Source: Bacteroidota bacterium
GTDB taxonomy: Bacteria > Bacteroidota > Bacteroidia > Flavobacteriales > Weeksellaceae
Assembly: GCA_023393915.1 (NCBI GenBank)
Contig: JAEXBS010000006.1
Span: 124,001-188,000, forward strand
Length of the DNA: 64,000 nt
Reading direction: 5' to 3'
Shown one piece after another: positions 36,001 to 44,000 of this stretch. Every line of letters starts with the position of its first letter. Position 1 is the first letter of the stretch. The translations under genes and the position numbers were made by a program. The notes under the pieces were generated by a model that had not been told where the DNA came from, did no database searches, and worked only from the letters and a program-made list of their open reading frames with translations.

Positions 36001-36125
36001 TCTACGGCTCAGTACAAAATGCGATTGAAGCTTTTGTACAGGATTTAAAGCAGTCCAAAGCCTCACTTCCCGCTTTTGTTAGCGAAGTGAATAAGCTAGA
36101 GAAACCTTATTCTTTAATTCAATAA
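33075..36125 (+). CDS. traG: VirB4-type conjugation ATPase (TraG) with an inserted J-domain
   Basis: A 1016-residue ATPase that powers assembly and substrate passage of the conjugation machine at the inner membrane. Walker A is GPSGSGKS at residues 432-439 and Walker B ends in LIIEEAW, acidic pair 834-835, followed by the conserved QELDDV motif. Residues about 585-666 form a J-domain: YYDVLGISSKSSFEEI, then K-Y-H-P-D with HPD at 614-616, a helix with LEAYETL, and EKREAYDG. The J-domain sits between the two Walker motifs, where VirB4 proteins have a helical insertion, and makes this protein longer than the usual ~830 residues. It could recruit DnaK. I know of no standard TraG with this domain. 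Confidence 0.9.
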   Translation: MKPKILPFPLPFLGYETSRLDGVPLDFLLDSRGLPIVGVEVENLCLPYGEDPLKYEAQHEAMKRVLGILGEGMMVQKLDVFSREEWESDALAKTSFLGKKYEEHFAGRLRQKVHSYLFFAFGNEEKVLKQSSSGLEEKQQILGEKVQKILLSLKSFGLEPKVFEKKDFDRLIRSMLSMNFSSLPFWQNLRTSAEGIKLGERNVKVLSLVDTEKMELPKEVEASSELTLQSTLKLSAAAKDNFSFLHELSDSSVVVYHQVIHIPRQKPRLQYLEKKKKRHDGVSSSNPSNALIANEIDDFLVSVAVEGTLVVDAHFSLLLCAPGQKEMEKAESFVETKLFSKGIVISKNAYNQLELFRSALPGNASSLKSYDYFVSSSEAALCFFFSERKPKDEESDFFLQFTDRQGTPLKIDLADLPMETGRISNRNKFVLGPSGSGKSFLMNSIVEQYLRYNYDIVIVDTGDSYKSLCRFFGGKYIQYSEEKPITMNPFLLKREELNLEKLEFLTRMIYLIWQGGKKTISSTEKSVLDAALKSYYEHFFEDENRFETLETSAVSSYLKDLGEEIKRPKNQKPKPLEKTRSFKEKTYYDVLGISSKSSFEEIRHSTKVLISKYHPDAAPNVFSLSDKPESYLAQEQRREKDLDLLSEVLEAYETLSVPEKREAYDGKVFFPAPREEKEVSYLDENPLFSELDSLEELRPLLLLQAKKIHRSLKVKELSFNSFYEFCVLFLPRFLKAQKKELSKEDAVRYEMSKQDFDLGAFFMVLKEFYRGGSYEKVLNEIVDESFFNEPFIVFEIDSIKDHEKLFPLITLIIMDTFIQKMRYRKGRRKALIIEEAWKAIASEHMAGYILYLYKTVRKFYGEAIVVTQELDDVISSPVVKEAIINNSDTLVLLDQSKFQEQFDRIASLLSLNPLEQSKIFTLNRLENKEGRGKFKEFYLKRGSSGEVYGNEVSLEQYLAYTTEKPEKSAVEIYIDFYGSVQNAIEAFVQDLKQSKASLPAFVSEVNKLEKPYSLIQ

Positions 36126-36141
36126 TCTATTCTGAGCTCTT

Positions 36142-37017
36142 ATGAGAAAGTTAGTCTACAGTTCGGGATCAAAAGATTCTTTTCCCTCCCTTAAGTCCTC
36201 TTTGCGAGTTCGATCTCTGGTCAAATTCAGAGTCCAATCTATACCCTGGGAAGGATTAGTTTTAAGTCAGAGGCTCGCTGCTTATACTAAAGCAGATCCC
36301 GTTATAGGGGTAAAAGGCCCAATTAGAATTCAACCAATATCTTCTCTCTATAAAAACTTCTTTTTTAGGGTTTTTATTGGACTGGGAGTTTTGGGAGCTC
36401 ATTCACTTTCTGGGCAAGCCACTTATATTGATCCTACCACTACGGCCGCTCTTCTGGTTTATTCCGATCAGCTCAAAGGAGGACAGGAGAAAATGATCTC
36501 AGAGCAAAAGGGCCTTAGAGGGGCGCAGAGTATTGTGGCGGGACAATTAGCTGTGGTTACTGAAATTCAAAACACGGTGCTTTTGGGACTCAAAGAAGTT
36601 TCCACTACGCTTCAGAATTCCGTTCAGGTTAAAGAAATTTTTGAAGATTTAGAGGACTGTAGGAAACAAACCCAGGTGATTTCAAAACTAGTGGCGCGGC
36701 ATCCTCAGTACGCTGTTTTTGGAGCTCGGGCTACTTCTCAGACCCTGGAGAGTATCATGCTAATGAGCTCGGAAGTCTCCACATTATTAACTTCAGGGAA
36801 TCTGAATCTCGCTACAGCTGGAGATCGGTATAGGCTACTCTATAGTATTTCGCAGAAGGTCAAATCCCTAAAGCTTTGGCTCTTTACCATTGCTCTGAAT
36901 TTAGAAAGGGCCGAAAGACTCGGCTTCTTAAGAGCCATTAATCCCTTCTCTACTTATATCTCAACCGATAAGACCATTGTTCAAAGTATTTTAAATCGTT
37001 ACAAAACCGAGTACTAA
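36142..37017 (+). CDS. VirB5-like transfer protein, paralogue 1 of 3
   Basis: A 291-residue protein; ATG 36142 is the only reasonable start. About 70 polar residues precede a hydrophobic segment (FFFRVFIGLGVLGAHSLSGQA), an unusually long n-region. The rest is helical, and a motif near the C-terminus reads FSTYISTDKTIVQSIL. The following two genes encode proteins with the same closing motif, so all three are probably paralogues of the TraI/VirB5-like minor pilus component. Its stop overlaps the next gene's ATG by one base. Confidence 0.62.
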   Translation: MRKLVYSSGSKDSFPSLKSSLRVRSLVKFRVQSIPWEGLVLSQRLAAYTKADPVIGVKGPIRIQPISSLYKNFFFRVFIGLGVLGAHSLSGQATYIDPTTTAALLVYSDQLKGGQEKMISEQKGLRGAQSIVAGQLAVVTEIQNTVLLGLKEVSTTLQNSVQVKEIFEDLEDCRKQTQVISKLVARHPQYAVFGARATSQTLESIMLMSSEVSTLLTSGNLNLATAGDRYRLLYSISQKVKSLKLWLFTIALNLERAERLGFLRAINPFSTYISTDKTIVQSILNRYKTEY

Positions 37018-37721
37018 TGCCAAAGAGCTTTATTGAATTTAAAAAGGAGTGGACTCAGGGTCTACTTCTAGGGGTCGCTGTACTACTACTTTCTGCAAGT
37101 GGGGGAAAACCGACTCCTCCCTGGGAAGAGGAGAACGTCTCTTTTCCTATGCTCAATATGGAGATTCGTCACCAGCTGGAAGAGCACGAAAGGCAAGAAT
37201 CTCTTAGCGAGGAAAACGCGACCACTCTAGCTCTAGAGTCTTCTAACTCTTCTTTATGGAAAGCGTATGAATCCAGTGCTAAGGAAGCTAGTTCTAGGCT
37301 GGGTCAGCTCAATTTTCTTTTTCAAAGCCTTCCGACGGCGCATTTACTAAGTGAAAAGGCTCAAAAGATCGCAGAGAACAAGCAAAAGCTTTTTCTAACC
37401 TTGCAAGGGGCTCCTTACGCGCTCGCAGCAGTCCTTGGCGAAGAAATCGATTGGACAGAGGAACTTGAGATGGTGCTTCGCTACATCGCTGCGCTTTTAG
37501 CTTCCTATGGAACGGTGAATCAAATGGAACCGATCGATCGCAAAATGCTGCTTGATTTTGCCCTAGAAGAAGTAGAAGCTCTAGAGCGAAGAAGCCGCGA
37601 GATTCTTTTTAGGGCTCAGCAGTTCAAAGAAAAGTTCGAACTAAAAAAAGCTACCCTCTCTTATTACGTGAACCGAGACAAACAGCTTGTCAAGTCTCTT
37701 TTATCCTCCATTAAAAAATAG
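37017..37721 (+). CDS. VirB5-like transfer protein, paralogue 2 of 3
   Basis: A 234-residue protein with an N-terminal hydrophobic segment (about residues 13-28), then a helical domain ending in SYYVNRDKQLVKSLL, matching the end motif of its two neighbours. It resembles periplasmic VirB5/TraI-type components of Bacteroidota conjugation systems. It is one base into the preceding gene and the next paralogue starts 4 bp after its stop. Confidence 0.62.
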   Translation: MPKSFIEFKKEWTQGLLLGVAVLLLSASGGKPTPPWEEENVSFPMLNMEIRHQLEEHERQESLSEENATTLALESSNSSLWKAYESSAKEASSRLGQLNFLFQSLPTAHLLSEKAQKIAENKQKLFLTLQGAPYALAAVLGEEIDWTEELEMVLRYIAALLASYGTVNQMEPIDRKMLLDFALEEVEALERRSREILFRAQQFKEKFELKKATLSYYVNRDKQLVKSLLSSIKK

Positions 37722-37725
37722 TCCC

Positions 37726-38394
37726 ATGCATAGAAAATCCATTGCCGTCCTGCTCATTATAGCTCTGGCCCGATTAAAAGCCCAAGAAATGCCTATTGTC
37801 TTTAATGAAAAGCTCTTTTATCAATTATCAAAGAACCAATCGGTACGACTCTCGAGCCTAGGGGCTCAGAAGTCTATGATTGAAATGCAAAAAAAGAGTT
37901 ATGAGAAGATCCAAGAGCAGTTGGGGCAAATAGTGGCCATTGAAGCCTATTTGCATTCCAAGCTCTCGAATGTAGAATCCGTATTTAAACAAGGAAAACA
38001 GTTTAAGCAATTAGAACGCAACTTATCGAACCTTCCACGGCTGACCGGTCAGTTGATGGAGCTTAGTATCAAAAAACCCCAGTACGCTGTGCTTCTCTAT
38101 GAGTTCTATAGCGCCGCTGTAATTGAATCTTTAAAACTAAAAAATGAACTCTTAGAAGTTTTAAAAGAAGATCCTAAGTTTTTACTCTCTGCCTACGATC
38201 GCCAGCTTTTGTTAGAAAAGCTGCTCTACCGATCGAGAGCACTTGAAGGGTACCTCTACTACCTTATTGTAAGACTTAAAAGCTTGCCCAAGGCTCCCTA
38301 CATCGAAGGGATTCCTGTGCTAGGGGGATATATTAATCAGGACCGAAGGATTGTCAAAGATTTGCTTTCCAGTAGTCGATTTAAATGGAACTAA
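37726..38394 (+). CDS. VirB5-like transfer protein, paralogue 3 of 3
   Basis: A 222-residue protein from ATG 37726; an opening at 37687 lies inside the preceding gene and is rejected. A signal peptide (about residues 1-19, ending RLKAQ) is followed by helical sequence and the closing motif GGYINQDRRIVKDLL shared with the two upstream proteins. Likely a periplasmic component of the conjugation machine. Confidence 0.65.
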   Translation: MHRKSIAVLLIIALARLKAQEMPIVFNEKLFYQLSKNQSVRLSSLGAQKSMIEMQKKSYEKIQEQLGQIVAIEAYLHSKLSNVESVFKQGKQFKQLERNLSNLPRLTGQLMELSIKKPQYAVLLYEFYSAAVIESLKLKNELLEVLKEDPKFLLSAYDRQLLLEKLLYRSRALEGYLYYLIVRLKSLPKAPYIEGIPVLGGYINQDRRIVKDLLSSSRFKWN

Positions 38395-38404
38395 AGAAAG
38401 AGTC

Positions 38405-39064
38405 ATGAGAAATTTTTCTATTTATTTGGGAACTACGCTTAGGGTTTCAAAAGCTCTTGAGCCAGCTTCTTTGAACTGGGGTAAAAAACCCTTAGTTCAA
38501 AGAACAAAGTGTCTTGTGAGAGCCTTTGCACTGTGTGGTCTCTTTATAGCTCCACAGGAGCTAGGTGCTCAAAAAAAGCTCAACGATCCTTCGATCTTAG
38601 CCATGCAAAAAAGAAGGGTATTCGAATCTTGGGGCGATTTTTATCCCCACCCTAAGTACCTTTTGGGCATTCAAACCAACTTCGCTTACGCTACGGTTTG
38701 GGGAATGTGGGCGCCTAGCCGAAATCAAGCCTACAAAGAAGGAAGAGATCTAAGGCCTTTAAGACCTGGGGGGCTCGAGTCTCAAAGACTCCTTTCTTTG
38801 GAGCTAGAAAAAAGGGAGTCCGAGAAAGTTCGGTCCTTTGTTGACTCCCTCCATACGGGAAGTCTTAAAAACTTAGAATACCACTTAGCTCAAAGTTCCT
38901 CGCTCGACCCTTTATGGTTATGGTACTATAAAAAGATGCTGAGTCCCATTGAATCGTTCCCCTTAGATCCGATGGTGGAAAAGGATTGGAATTTGAAAAA
39001 GGAGGGCTCACTCCAGCGCCTGAAATCAAGCCCTTCTTATCCTTCAATCATTGAAAAGATTTAG
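38405..39064 (+). CDS. Hypothetical secreted transfer-operon protein, probably frameshifted at the 3' end
   Basis: A 219-residue protein from ATG 38405. A basic n-region of about 38 residues precedes a hydrophobic segment (LVRAFALCGLFIAPQELGAQ). The mature part has an aromatic-rich YPHPKYLLGIQTNFAYATVWGMW stretch and is unassigned. The TAG at 39062 may be premature: in another frame, coding-like sequence runs on from 39055 to TAA 39258 (DLEKLKEQFQISRTLDMPRG), so about 68 residues may have been lost to a one-base shift in the A-run at 39054-39057. Confidence 0.6.
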   Translation: MRNFSIYLGTTLRVSKALEPASLNWGKKPLVQRTKCLVRAFALCGLFIAPQELGAQKKLNDPSILAMQKRRVFESWGDFYPHPKYLLGIQTNFAYATVWGMWAPSRNQAYKEGRDLRPLRPGGLESQRLLSLELEKRESEKVRSFVDSLHTGSLKNLEYHLAQSSSLDPLWLWYYKKMLSPIESFPLDPMVEKDWNLKKEGSLQRLKSSPSYPSIIEKI

Positions 39065-39258
39065 AGAAGCTCAAAGAACAGTTTCAGATTTCTAGAACAT
39101 TGGATATGCCTCGTGGAAAACGAGTGCTCTTGTACCATAAAACGCTTTTAGACTTTCGAAAGTTCAATCAAAGGCTCCATAGAGAAGTGCAGCTTTTGGA
39201 GTGGTACTTTGGCTCGAAGCAAAAACTTTCTCCTTCACTAAAATCGAATCGTTTTTAA
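39055..39258 (+). pseudogene. Coding-like tail of the preceding gene in another frame
   Basis: From 39055 an open stretch of 67 codons continues with a normal-looking protein (LEKLKEQFQ, KRVLLYHKTLLDFRKFNQRL, LLEWYFGSKQKL) to TAA at 39258. No good independent start with ribosome site is seen; an ATG at 39109 would give 49 residues. It most simply fits a frameshifted C-terminus of the 38405 gene, although a separate small gene is possible. Confidence 0.55.
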
Positions 39259-39335
39259 GCTTCCGAGTTCTTCTTTTTCAGGAGAAAGTACCCTTTCGAA
39301 AATATCTTACTAGACCATAACTAAACTTTTCAACC

Positions 39336-40544
39336 ATGAATGCTCTTTACCGCTTTTGTAAGCCTGCTTCTTTTCTAATCCTACTTCTATTACCGACGTT
39401 TTTGCTAGCGCAAAGCTCTGGGGATATGGGATCACTTTTGGATTTTTTAAAGGGAGACGGCGCTTTTGAAACTTGGTTTATGGAAGTCTTTGTTCAAATT
39501 GATCAGGACGTAGAATCCACTGCCCTAGAGGCCAGTCTACTGGGAAGAAGCATTGGTGGGTTAGGAGCGCTTATGTACCTGGGTTATTTAGGGTATCAGA
39601 TGCAAGAAGGAGCTCGGCCTTGGGAAGTGACTCCGATGCTAAGGCCCATTATTATAGGACTCGTGCTTTTGCATTGGGTAGGCTTTTACCAAATGATTCA
39701 GTACCCGCTTCAGAAATTAGCGGAGCCTTCCAAGCTTTTGTTTTTTTCTTTAGAACAGGACGCCAACCTCGTTCGAGTCAAGCGTTTTGAAAAACAAAAC
39801 GAGCTGCTCGATATACTAATTGAGCACGAAGCAAAGGAAAAAGCAAAAGAGAAGGAGCTTAGGTTGGCGGAAGATCCGGGCCTAGGGAGTCGAATGCTTG
39901 AAGGCATGAGCGATCTTTTTCAGCCCATTGAAGAGTGGAAAATCCGAATGGATTTTAAACTTCAAAAGTTTTCTTCCGAGCTCATTGAAGCGCTCTCACT
40001 CACCTTTTTAAGAGTAGCTACTTACCTGATCTTCTTTATTCAAAAAATCTGGACTTACCTTCTCATTGTCTTAGGACCTATTGCTGTGGGACTCTCGCTC
40101 GTCCCTGGACTCGAGTCTTCTTTTATGGGTTGGGTTAGTAAGTTCATTAATGTGAACCTCTACACTTTTGTCGCCTATTCTATTATTGGAATAGGACAAC
40201 AGCTCATTATCTCGGGTTATCATTTAGAACTCGAGCGCTACAATCAACTCATAGCTCCGGACGGATCCGTGGACATGGGGATGCTCTCTTATTTCATATC
40301 CAATAGTGGGATGGTCCATACGGTGCTGTTTCCCTGCGTGGCTTATCTGGTGACCGGAGCGGGAATCTTAATGACCCCAACCATCGCCGATTCGATTGTT
40401 TCTGCTGGGGGTGCAGGCATGATGAGTAAAACCAAAGGTGCTGGCGCCAAATTACTAGCTGGATCCAAAGGCGGACTTACAGTCATTAGCCAAAACGCGC
40501 GGTCCGCGGGATCCTACATCAAAAGTCAATTAAGAAACAAATAG
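39336..40544 (+). CDS. traJ: TraJ family membrane channel protein (VirB6-like)
   Basis: A 402-residue polytopic membrane protein with an N-terminal signal segment (to LLAQ, about residue 26). Several membrane spans follow (about residues 78-92, 106-122, 225-265, 272-295, 328-350). The segment YLLIVLGPIAVGLSLVPGLESSFMGWVSKFINVNLY is typical of the TraJ/TrbL group in Bacteroidota. It would form part of the inner-membrane translocation channel. It precedes traK as usual. Confidence 0.86.
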   Translation: MNALYRFCKPASFLILLLLPTFLLAQSSGDMGSLLDFLKGDGAFETWFMEVFVQIDQDVESTALEASLLGRSIGGLGALMYLGYLGYQMQEGARPWEVTPMLRPIIIGLVLLHWVGFYQMIQYPLQKLAEPSKLLFFSLEQDANLVRVKRFEKQNELLDILIEHEAKEKAKEKELRLAEDPGLGSRMLEGMSDLFQPIEEWKIRMDFKLQKFSSELIEALSLTFLRVATYLIFFIQKIWTYLLIVLGPIAVGLSLVPGLESSFMGWVSKFINVNLYTFVAYSIIGIGQQLIISGYHLELERYNQLIAPDGSVDMGMLSYFISNSGMVHTVLFPCVAYLVTGAGILMTPTIADSIVSAGGAGMMSKTKGAGAKLLAGSKGGLTVISQNARSAGSYIKSQLRNK

Positions 40545-40590
40545 CACGCTTTTAAATTACAGTCTCAACTCATAACAAAAATGCTCTTTT

Positions 40591-41205
40591 ATGCTTATTA
40601 AATCCATTGAAGAAAAAATTGCCATCAATAAGAAAGTAAGTCTTTTTGGACTTCTCTTAGCCCTTATAGTTAGTCTCTCGTCTCTTTTTGTGGCCTATAA
40701 GCTCGTAAAAGATTCTAGAAAGAGCCTTTACGTGCTGGATCATGGAACGCCCATTTTACTTAGGCAGTCGGATGTACTAGTCAATCGGTCCGTAGAGTAC
40801 AAATCGCAAGTGGAACTTTTCCATCAGCTTTTTTTCTCACTCGCTCCGGACGAAAAATTCATTGAGCAGAATTTAGGAAAATCCCTTTACCTAATAGATG
40901 AATCCGGAAAGAAAGAATACACGAACCTAAAAGAAAAAGGCTTTTACAATCAACTCATTTCTTCTTCCTCTATGGTTAGTCTTCTGGTAGACTCTATTCA
41001 GCTGGATGAAGAGAACCAAAAGTTTGCCTTCTTTGGAAAACAGGTCATCCACAGACGTACAGCGGTTTTAGTTCGAAGCCTAAAGACCAAAGGAAGTTAT
41101 AAAGACCTTATTAGAAGTCCACAGAATCCGCATGGGGTGCTTCTAATGGATTGGAGCATTGTAGAGAACAAAGAGCTCTCGAGCGAGCCTAAATACGCTT
41201 ACTAA
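40591..41205 (+). CDS. traK: TraK family protein (VirB8-like)
   Basis: A 204-residue inner-membrane protein with a short cytoplasmic N-terminus (IEEKIAINKKVS), one membrane helix (about residues 19-38), and a periplasmic domain with DVLVNRSVEYKSQVELFHQLFF, the conserved start of the TraK/VirB8-like domain. It is an assembly factor of the transfer apparatus. The last base of its stop is the first of the next ATG. Confidence 0.88.
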   Translation: MLIKSIEEKIAINKKVSLFGLLLALIVSLSSLFVAYKLVKDSRKSLYVLDHGTPILLRQSDVLVNRSVEYKSQVELFHQLFFSLAPDEKFIEQNLGKSLYLIDESGKKEYTNLKEKGFYNQLISSSSMVSLLVDSIQLDEENQKFAFFGKQVIHRRTAVLVRSLKTKGSYKDLIRSPQNPHGVLLMDWSIVENKELSSEPKYAY

Positions 41206-41615
41206 TGGAAAAGAATTGGCAATTAAAAAAGCTTTGGACTAAGGCAAAAGCTTACTTAGAAAAAAGACCAAAGAAAGTATTTTTCGTTGGCATGCTGCTG
41301 CTTATTTTATCCCTGGGCTTAAGTCTCTTTCAATACTTCTTTTGGGATCGAGAGGCTGGGAAGAAAGAGAGCTTAAAAGAAACTTTTTCTCTCTTTCGGT
41401 GGGAGGAATCTGATGTTTCCTTGTCCTCCAAATCTTCTGATTCTAATAAAGTTTCTTCAAAAAAAACGCTTAGACCCAAAAGTTTAAAGCAGCTGGAAGT
41501 GTTTTTATCCGAGCTTGAGCTTTTAGAAGAAAAATCAAAAACTATAGGATTAACCCCGGAAGATTCGCTTCGAGTGCAAATACTTTCTACTCAACTAAAA
41601 AAAGAGTTCCAATGA
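41205..41615 (+). CDS. TraL-like small membrane protein
   Basis: A 136-residue protein with one membrane helix (about residues 27-46, VFFVGMLLLILSLGLSLFQYFF) followed by a polar, helical tail (LEVFLSELELLEEKSK). By position between traK and traM it corresponds to TraL of Bacteroidota elements; sequence alone is not diagnostic. It overlaps both neighbours by 1-4 bp. Confidence 0.65.
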   Translation: MEKNWQLKKLWTKAKAYLEKRPKKVFFVGMLLLILSLGLSLFQYFFWDREAGKKESLKETFSLFRWEESDVSLSSKSSDSNKVSSKKTLRPKSLKQLEVFLSELELLEEKSKTIGLTPEDSLRVQILSTQLKKEFQ

Positions 41616-42964
41616 AAATAAAATCAATTCAATTTATGGCGCCTCGGTATTTTTTGCCAATAATCGCCTTACCGTTTTTGGGGTTTTTAGGTCTGCAAGG
41701 ATCTAAATTACTAGCGGGAACTTCTTCCGTAGAAACGGAAGAATCTGCCACTTTAGACAATTCCTTAGGAGAAAGTAGGGGAGAGATCCTCTCCAAAACC
41801 AAGGCTTACGTGGCGTATAAAAATGCGATAGAAAAAGAACCGGTATTGTTTGAGAATAGTGATTCTTTGAATGCAGAATCGTTGGATCCAATGTCACCGG
41901 AATCTCAGAGAGTACTTTCTTCTATTTATTCTGAGCCTGTGGAAACCAAAAGAAAAGAAACGGCTTCTAGCGCAAATTCCAATAGCTCTTCAGCTCATGC
42001 TACCTCCAATCGGGATTGGATCCGACAGTTCAATGAGATGACGATAGGAAGGCCCCTCGAACGGGTTCATTCTTCTAATCTAGCGCAAGATGCCGGTGGT
42101 GGCGCTCCTTATAGTTCCTCCTCTTCAGTAGGTGAAAATTCAAATCCTTACCTCTCACCGCAAAACGTAAGTTCAACAGCCAGTGGAACCTCCTATAACC
42201 AAAGAAATTATTCTTCGGGTCTTTCTCATGAGGGAAGTTCTTCTTATGAAAGTTCTTCTTATGAAAACTCGTATCCCAATCCCTCCTCACCGCCCCCTTT
42301 AGATCCAGCCCGAATGCTAAAAGAGCAGCTATTAGTGATGGATTCGTTAGAGAAATCCAGAGATCCGGAATTCCAGAAACAACAGCAGGCGCTTTCTAGA
42401 CTCGAGGCCAATGAAAAATTGAAAAAGAAGTTTTTAGAATCCAGAGAAAAAGTGACTAGGCAAAAAAGAAGCAAAGCTTTTTCAAGCATATATAGAAAAG
42501 AAGAAAATCCATTCTTCCGGGCGGTCCTGGATGAAGATAGGTCCGGGTATCTGGGCAGTCGTTTTCGGATTCGACTCTTAGAAGACCTGTGGATAGGAGA
42601 GAAAAAACTTCCTAGCGGAACTCTTCTTTATGCGCATATTTCTGGATTCTCTACAGAGAGGGTCGGTCTTACCATTGTTTCGGTTTTCTCCTTAGGAGAA
42701 GTCCAAAGTGTGGAACTCGAGATCTACGATCTCGATGGACAAAAAGGACTTTATGTTCCTGGAAGTGATTATAGAGAAATGATCAAAGAACTGGGGTTAA
42801 CCTCCATGAACGGAAATCCTCTAGCCGCCACCGAAACCTCCTTTTACTCCAGTCTTTTGTCCTCCGCTTTTCGTTCTGCCTCCTCAAGCGCGGCTCGAAT
42901 GATTCGAACCAATAAAGCTCGACTCAAGTACGGAACCCTTTTGTACTTAAAAGACGCTTCTTAA
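41612..42964 (+). CDS. traM: TraM family protein (VirB10-like)
   Basis: A 450-residue protein with an N-terminal membrane anchor (about residues 12-35), a Ser/Tyr/Pro-rich linker to about residue 230, a coiled-coil-like region (LEANEKLKKKFLESREKV), and a C-terminal TraM domain with FFRAVLDEDRSGYLGSRFRIRLLED and LPSGTLLYAHISGFS. It bridges inner and outer membranes in the transfer machine. Four bases overlap with the previous gene. Confidence 0.88.
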   Translation: MKIKSIQFMAPRYFLPIIALPFLGFLGLQGSKLLAGTSSVETEESATLDNSLGESRGEILSKTKAYVAYKNAIEKEPVLFENSDSLNAESLDPMSPESQRVLSSIYSEPVETKRKETASSANSNSSSAHATSNRDWIRQFNEMTIGRPLERVHSSNLAQDAGGGAPYSSSSSVGENSNPYLSPQNVSSTASGTSYNQRNYSSGLSHEGSSSYESSSYENSYPNPSSPPPLDPARMLKEQLLVMDSLEKSRDPEFQKQQQALSRLEANEKLKKKFLESREKVTRQKRSKAFSSIYRKEENPFFRAVLDEDRSGYLGSRFRIRLLEDLWIGEKKLPSGTLLYAHISGFSTERVGLTIVSVFSLGEVQSVELEIYDLDGQKGLYVPGSDYREMIKELGLTSMNGNPLAATETSFYSSLLSSAFRSASSSAARMIRTNKARLKYGTLLYLKDAS

Positions 42965-42988
42965 TTCTTTAACCTTAAAACCCTTTCT

Positions 42989-43945
42989 ATGAAACGCTCT
43001 AATTATTCCCTTCCTAAAGCTACTTTCTTTTCTTTCAGTAGTCCAGTAAAACGGGCCCTATTTTCTTTTGCTCTAACTACGGCTTTCTTTTCTAGTGCTC
43101 AGACTTTAGAAAAAGAGCAAAAGATCTCCTCTTTACCTCAAATCTACTTGAAGCAGGGAGTGACACTTCATATCATCTCTCCGGAACCTTTAGAGTTTGT
43201 CGATCTTTCTTCTCCTAGACTTCTAGGCGATCTTCCTAAAGAAAACATTGCCCGCATTAAAATTGATGAACTTTTTGAAAAAGAGCAGGTTTTAGATTCC
43301 GTTTTTGCTACTGCCACCAAAGAAAAAGGGATGACACCCCCCTTCAAGAAGGAAGAGGAGACACCCTTAGGGATTATTACTCTTGTTGGAAAATCTTTCC
43401 TTGCTCAATACCACGCCCTCCCTGCGGACCCTGGCTCTCATGAGATTCAGACCAATTTCTATATTCTTCCCGAGCACATGCAACCACTGGAGATGACTCG
43501 GCTTGCACTTTCCCCAAAAGAACTCAGTGAACTTTCTTCAAGAGTCCTATCTTTTGAAAAGAAGGCTCCTATAAGACAAACGAAAAGTTATGGACTCACC
43601 TTAGGACTCAATGGAGTGTACAGTAGAGACGAATACCTCTTTTTAGATCTTTTCTTAAAGAACTCCACCGGGATCCCGGTAGAAATCTCGGACTTAAAGT
43701 TCTCCATTGAAGACAAGAAGCTTTTTAAATCCACTAACGAGCAATCGGTTCCTTTACAGCCTTTATTCGCGCATCAAAAAAGCGAAGGCTTTAGAAAATC
43801 CTACCGCAATGTGTTTGTTTTTGAAAAACTGAGTTTTCCTTCGAGTAAGGTGGTAAAAATTCGTTTGGTAGAAGAAGGGTTCTCAGCAAGAACCATTGAG
43901 CTAGTTATTCCTTATTCTCAGTTATTAAAAGCCGATCCCATTTAA
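42989..43945 (+). CDS. traN: TraN family protein (DUF4138, VirB9-like)
   Basis: A 318-residue secreted protein. A signal peptide ends near residue 38 (AFFSSAQ). Toward the C-terminus GLTLGLNGVYSRDEYLFLDLFLKNSTGIPVEI and YRNVFVFEKLSFP match DUF4138/TraN. It is the outer-membrane-side partner of TraM. It follows traM by 24 bp. Confidence 0.87.
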   Translation: MKRSNYSLPKATFFSFSSPVKRALFSFALTTAFFSSAQTLEKEQKISSLPQIYLKQGVTLHIISPEPLEFVDLSSPRLLGDLPKENIARIKIDELFEKEQVLDSVFATATKEKGMTPPFKKEEETPLGIITLVGKSFLAQYHALPADPGSHEIQTNFYILPEHMQPLEMTRLALSPKELSELSSRVLSFEKKAPIRQTKSYGLTLGLNGVYSRDEYLFLDLFLKNSTGIPVEISDLKFSIEDKKLFKSTNEQSVPLQPLFAHQKSEGFRKSYRNVFVFEKLSFPSSKVVKIRLVEEGFSARTIELVIPYSQLLKADPI

Positions 43946-44000
43946 GAATAGTCCCTTTTTTCTTTAGAAACCGTACTGCCTAAACAACAACCCCAGTCCC

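Noticed and set aside
39053..39064. Programmed -1 frameshift
   Set aside because: GAAAAGAT is too short for a good slippery heptamer and no downstream hairpin or pseudoknot was recognised; mutation or error is simpler.
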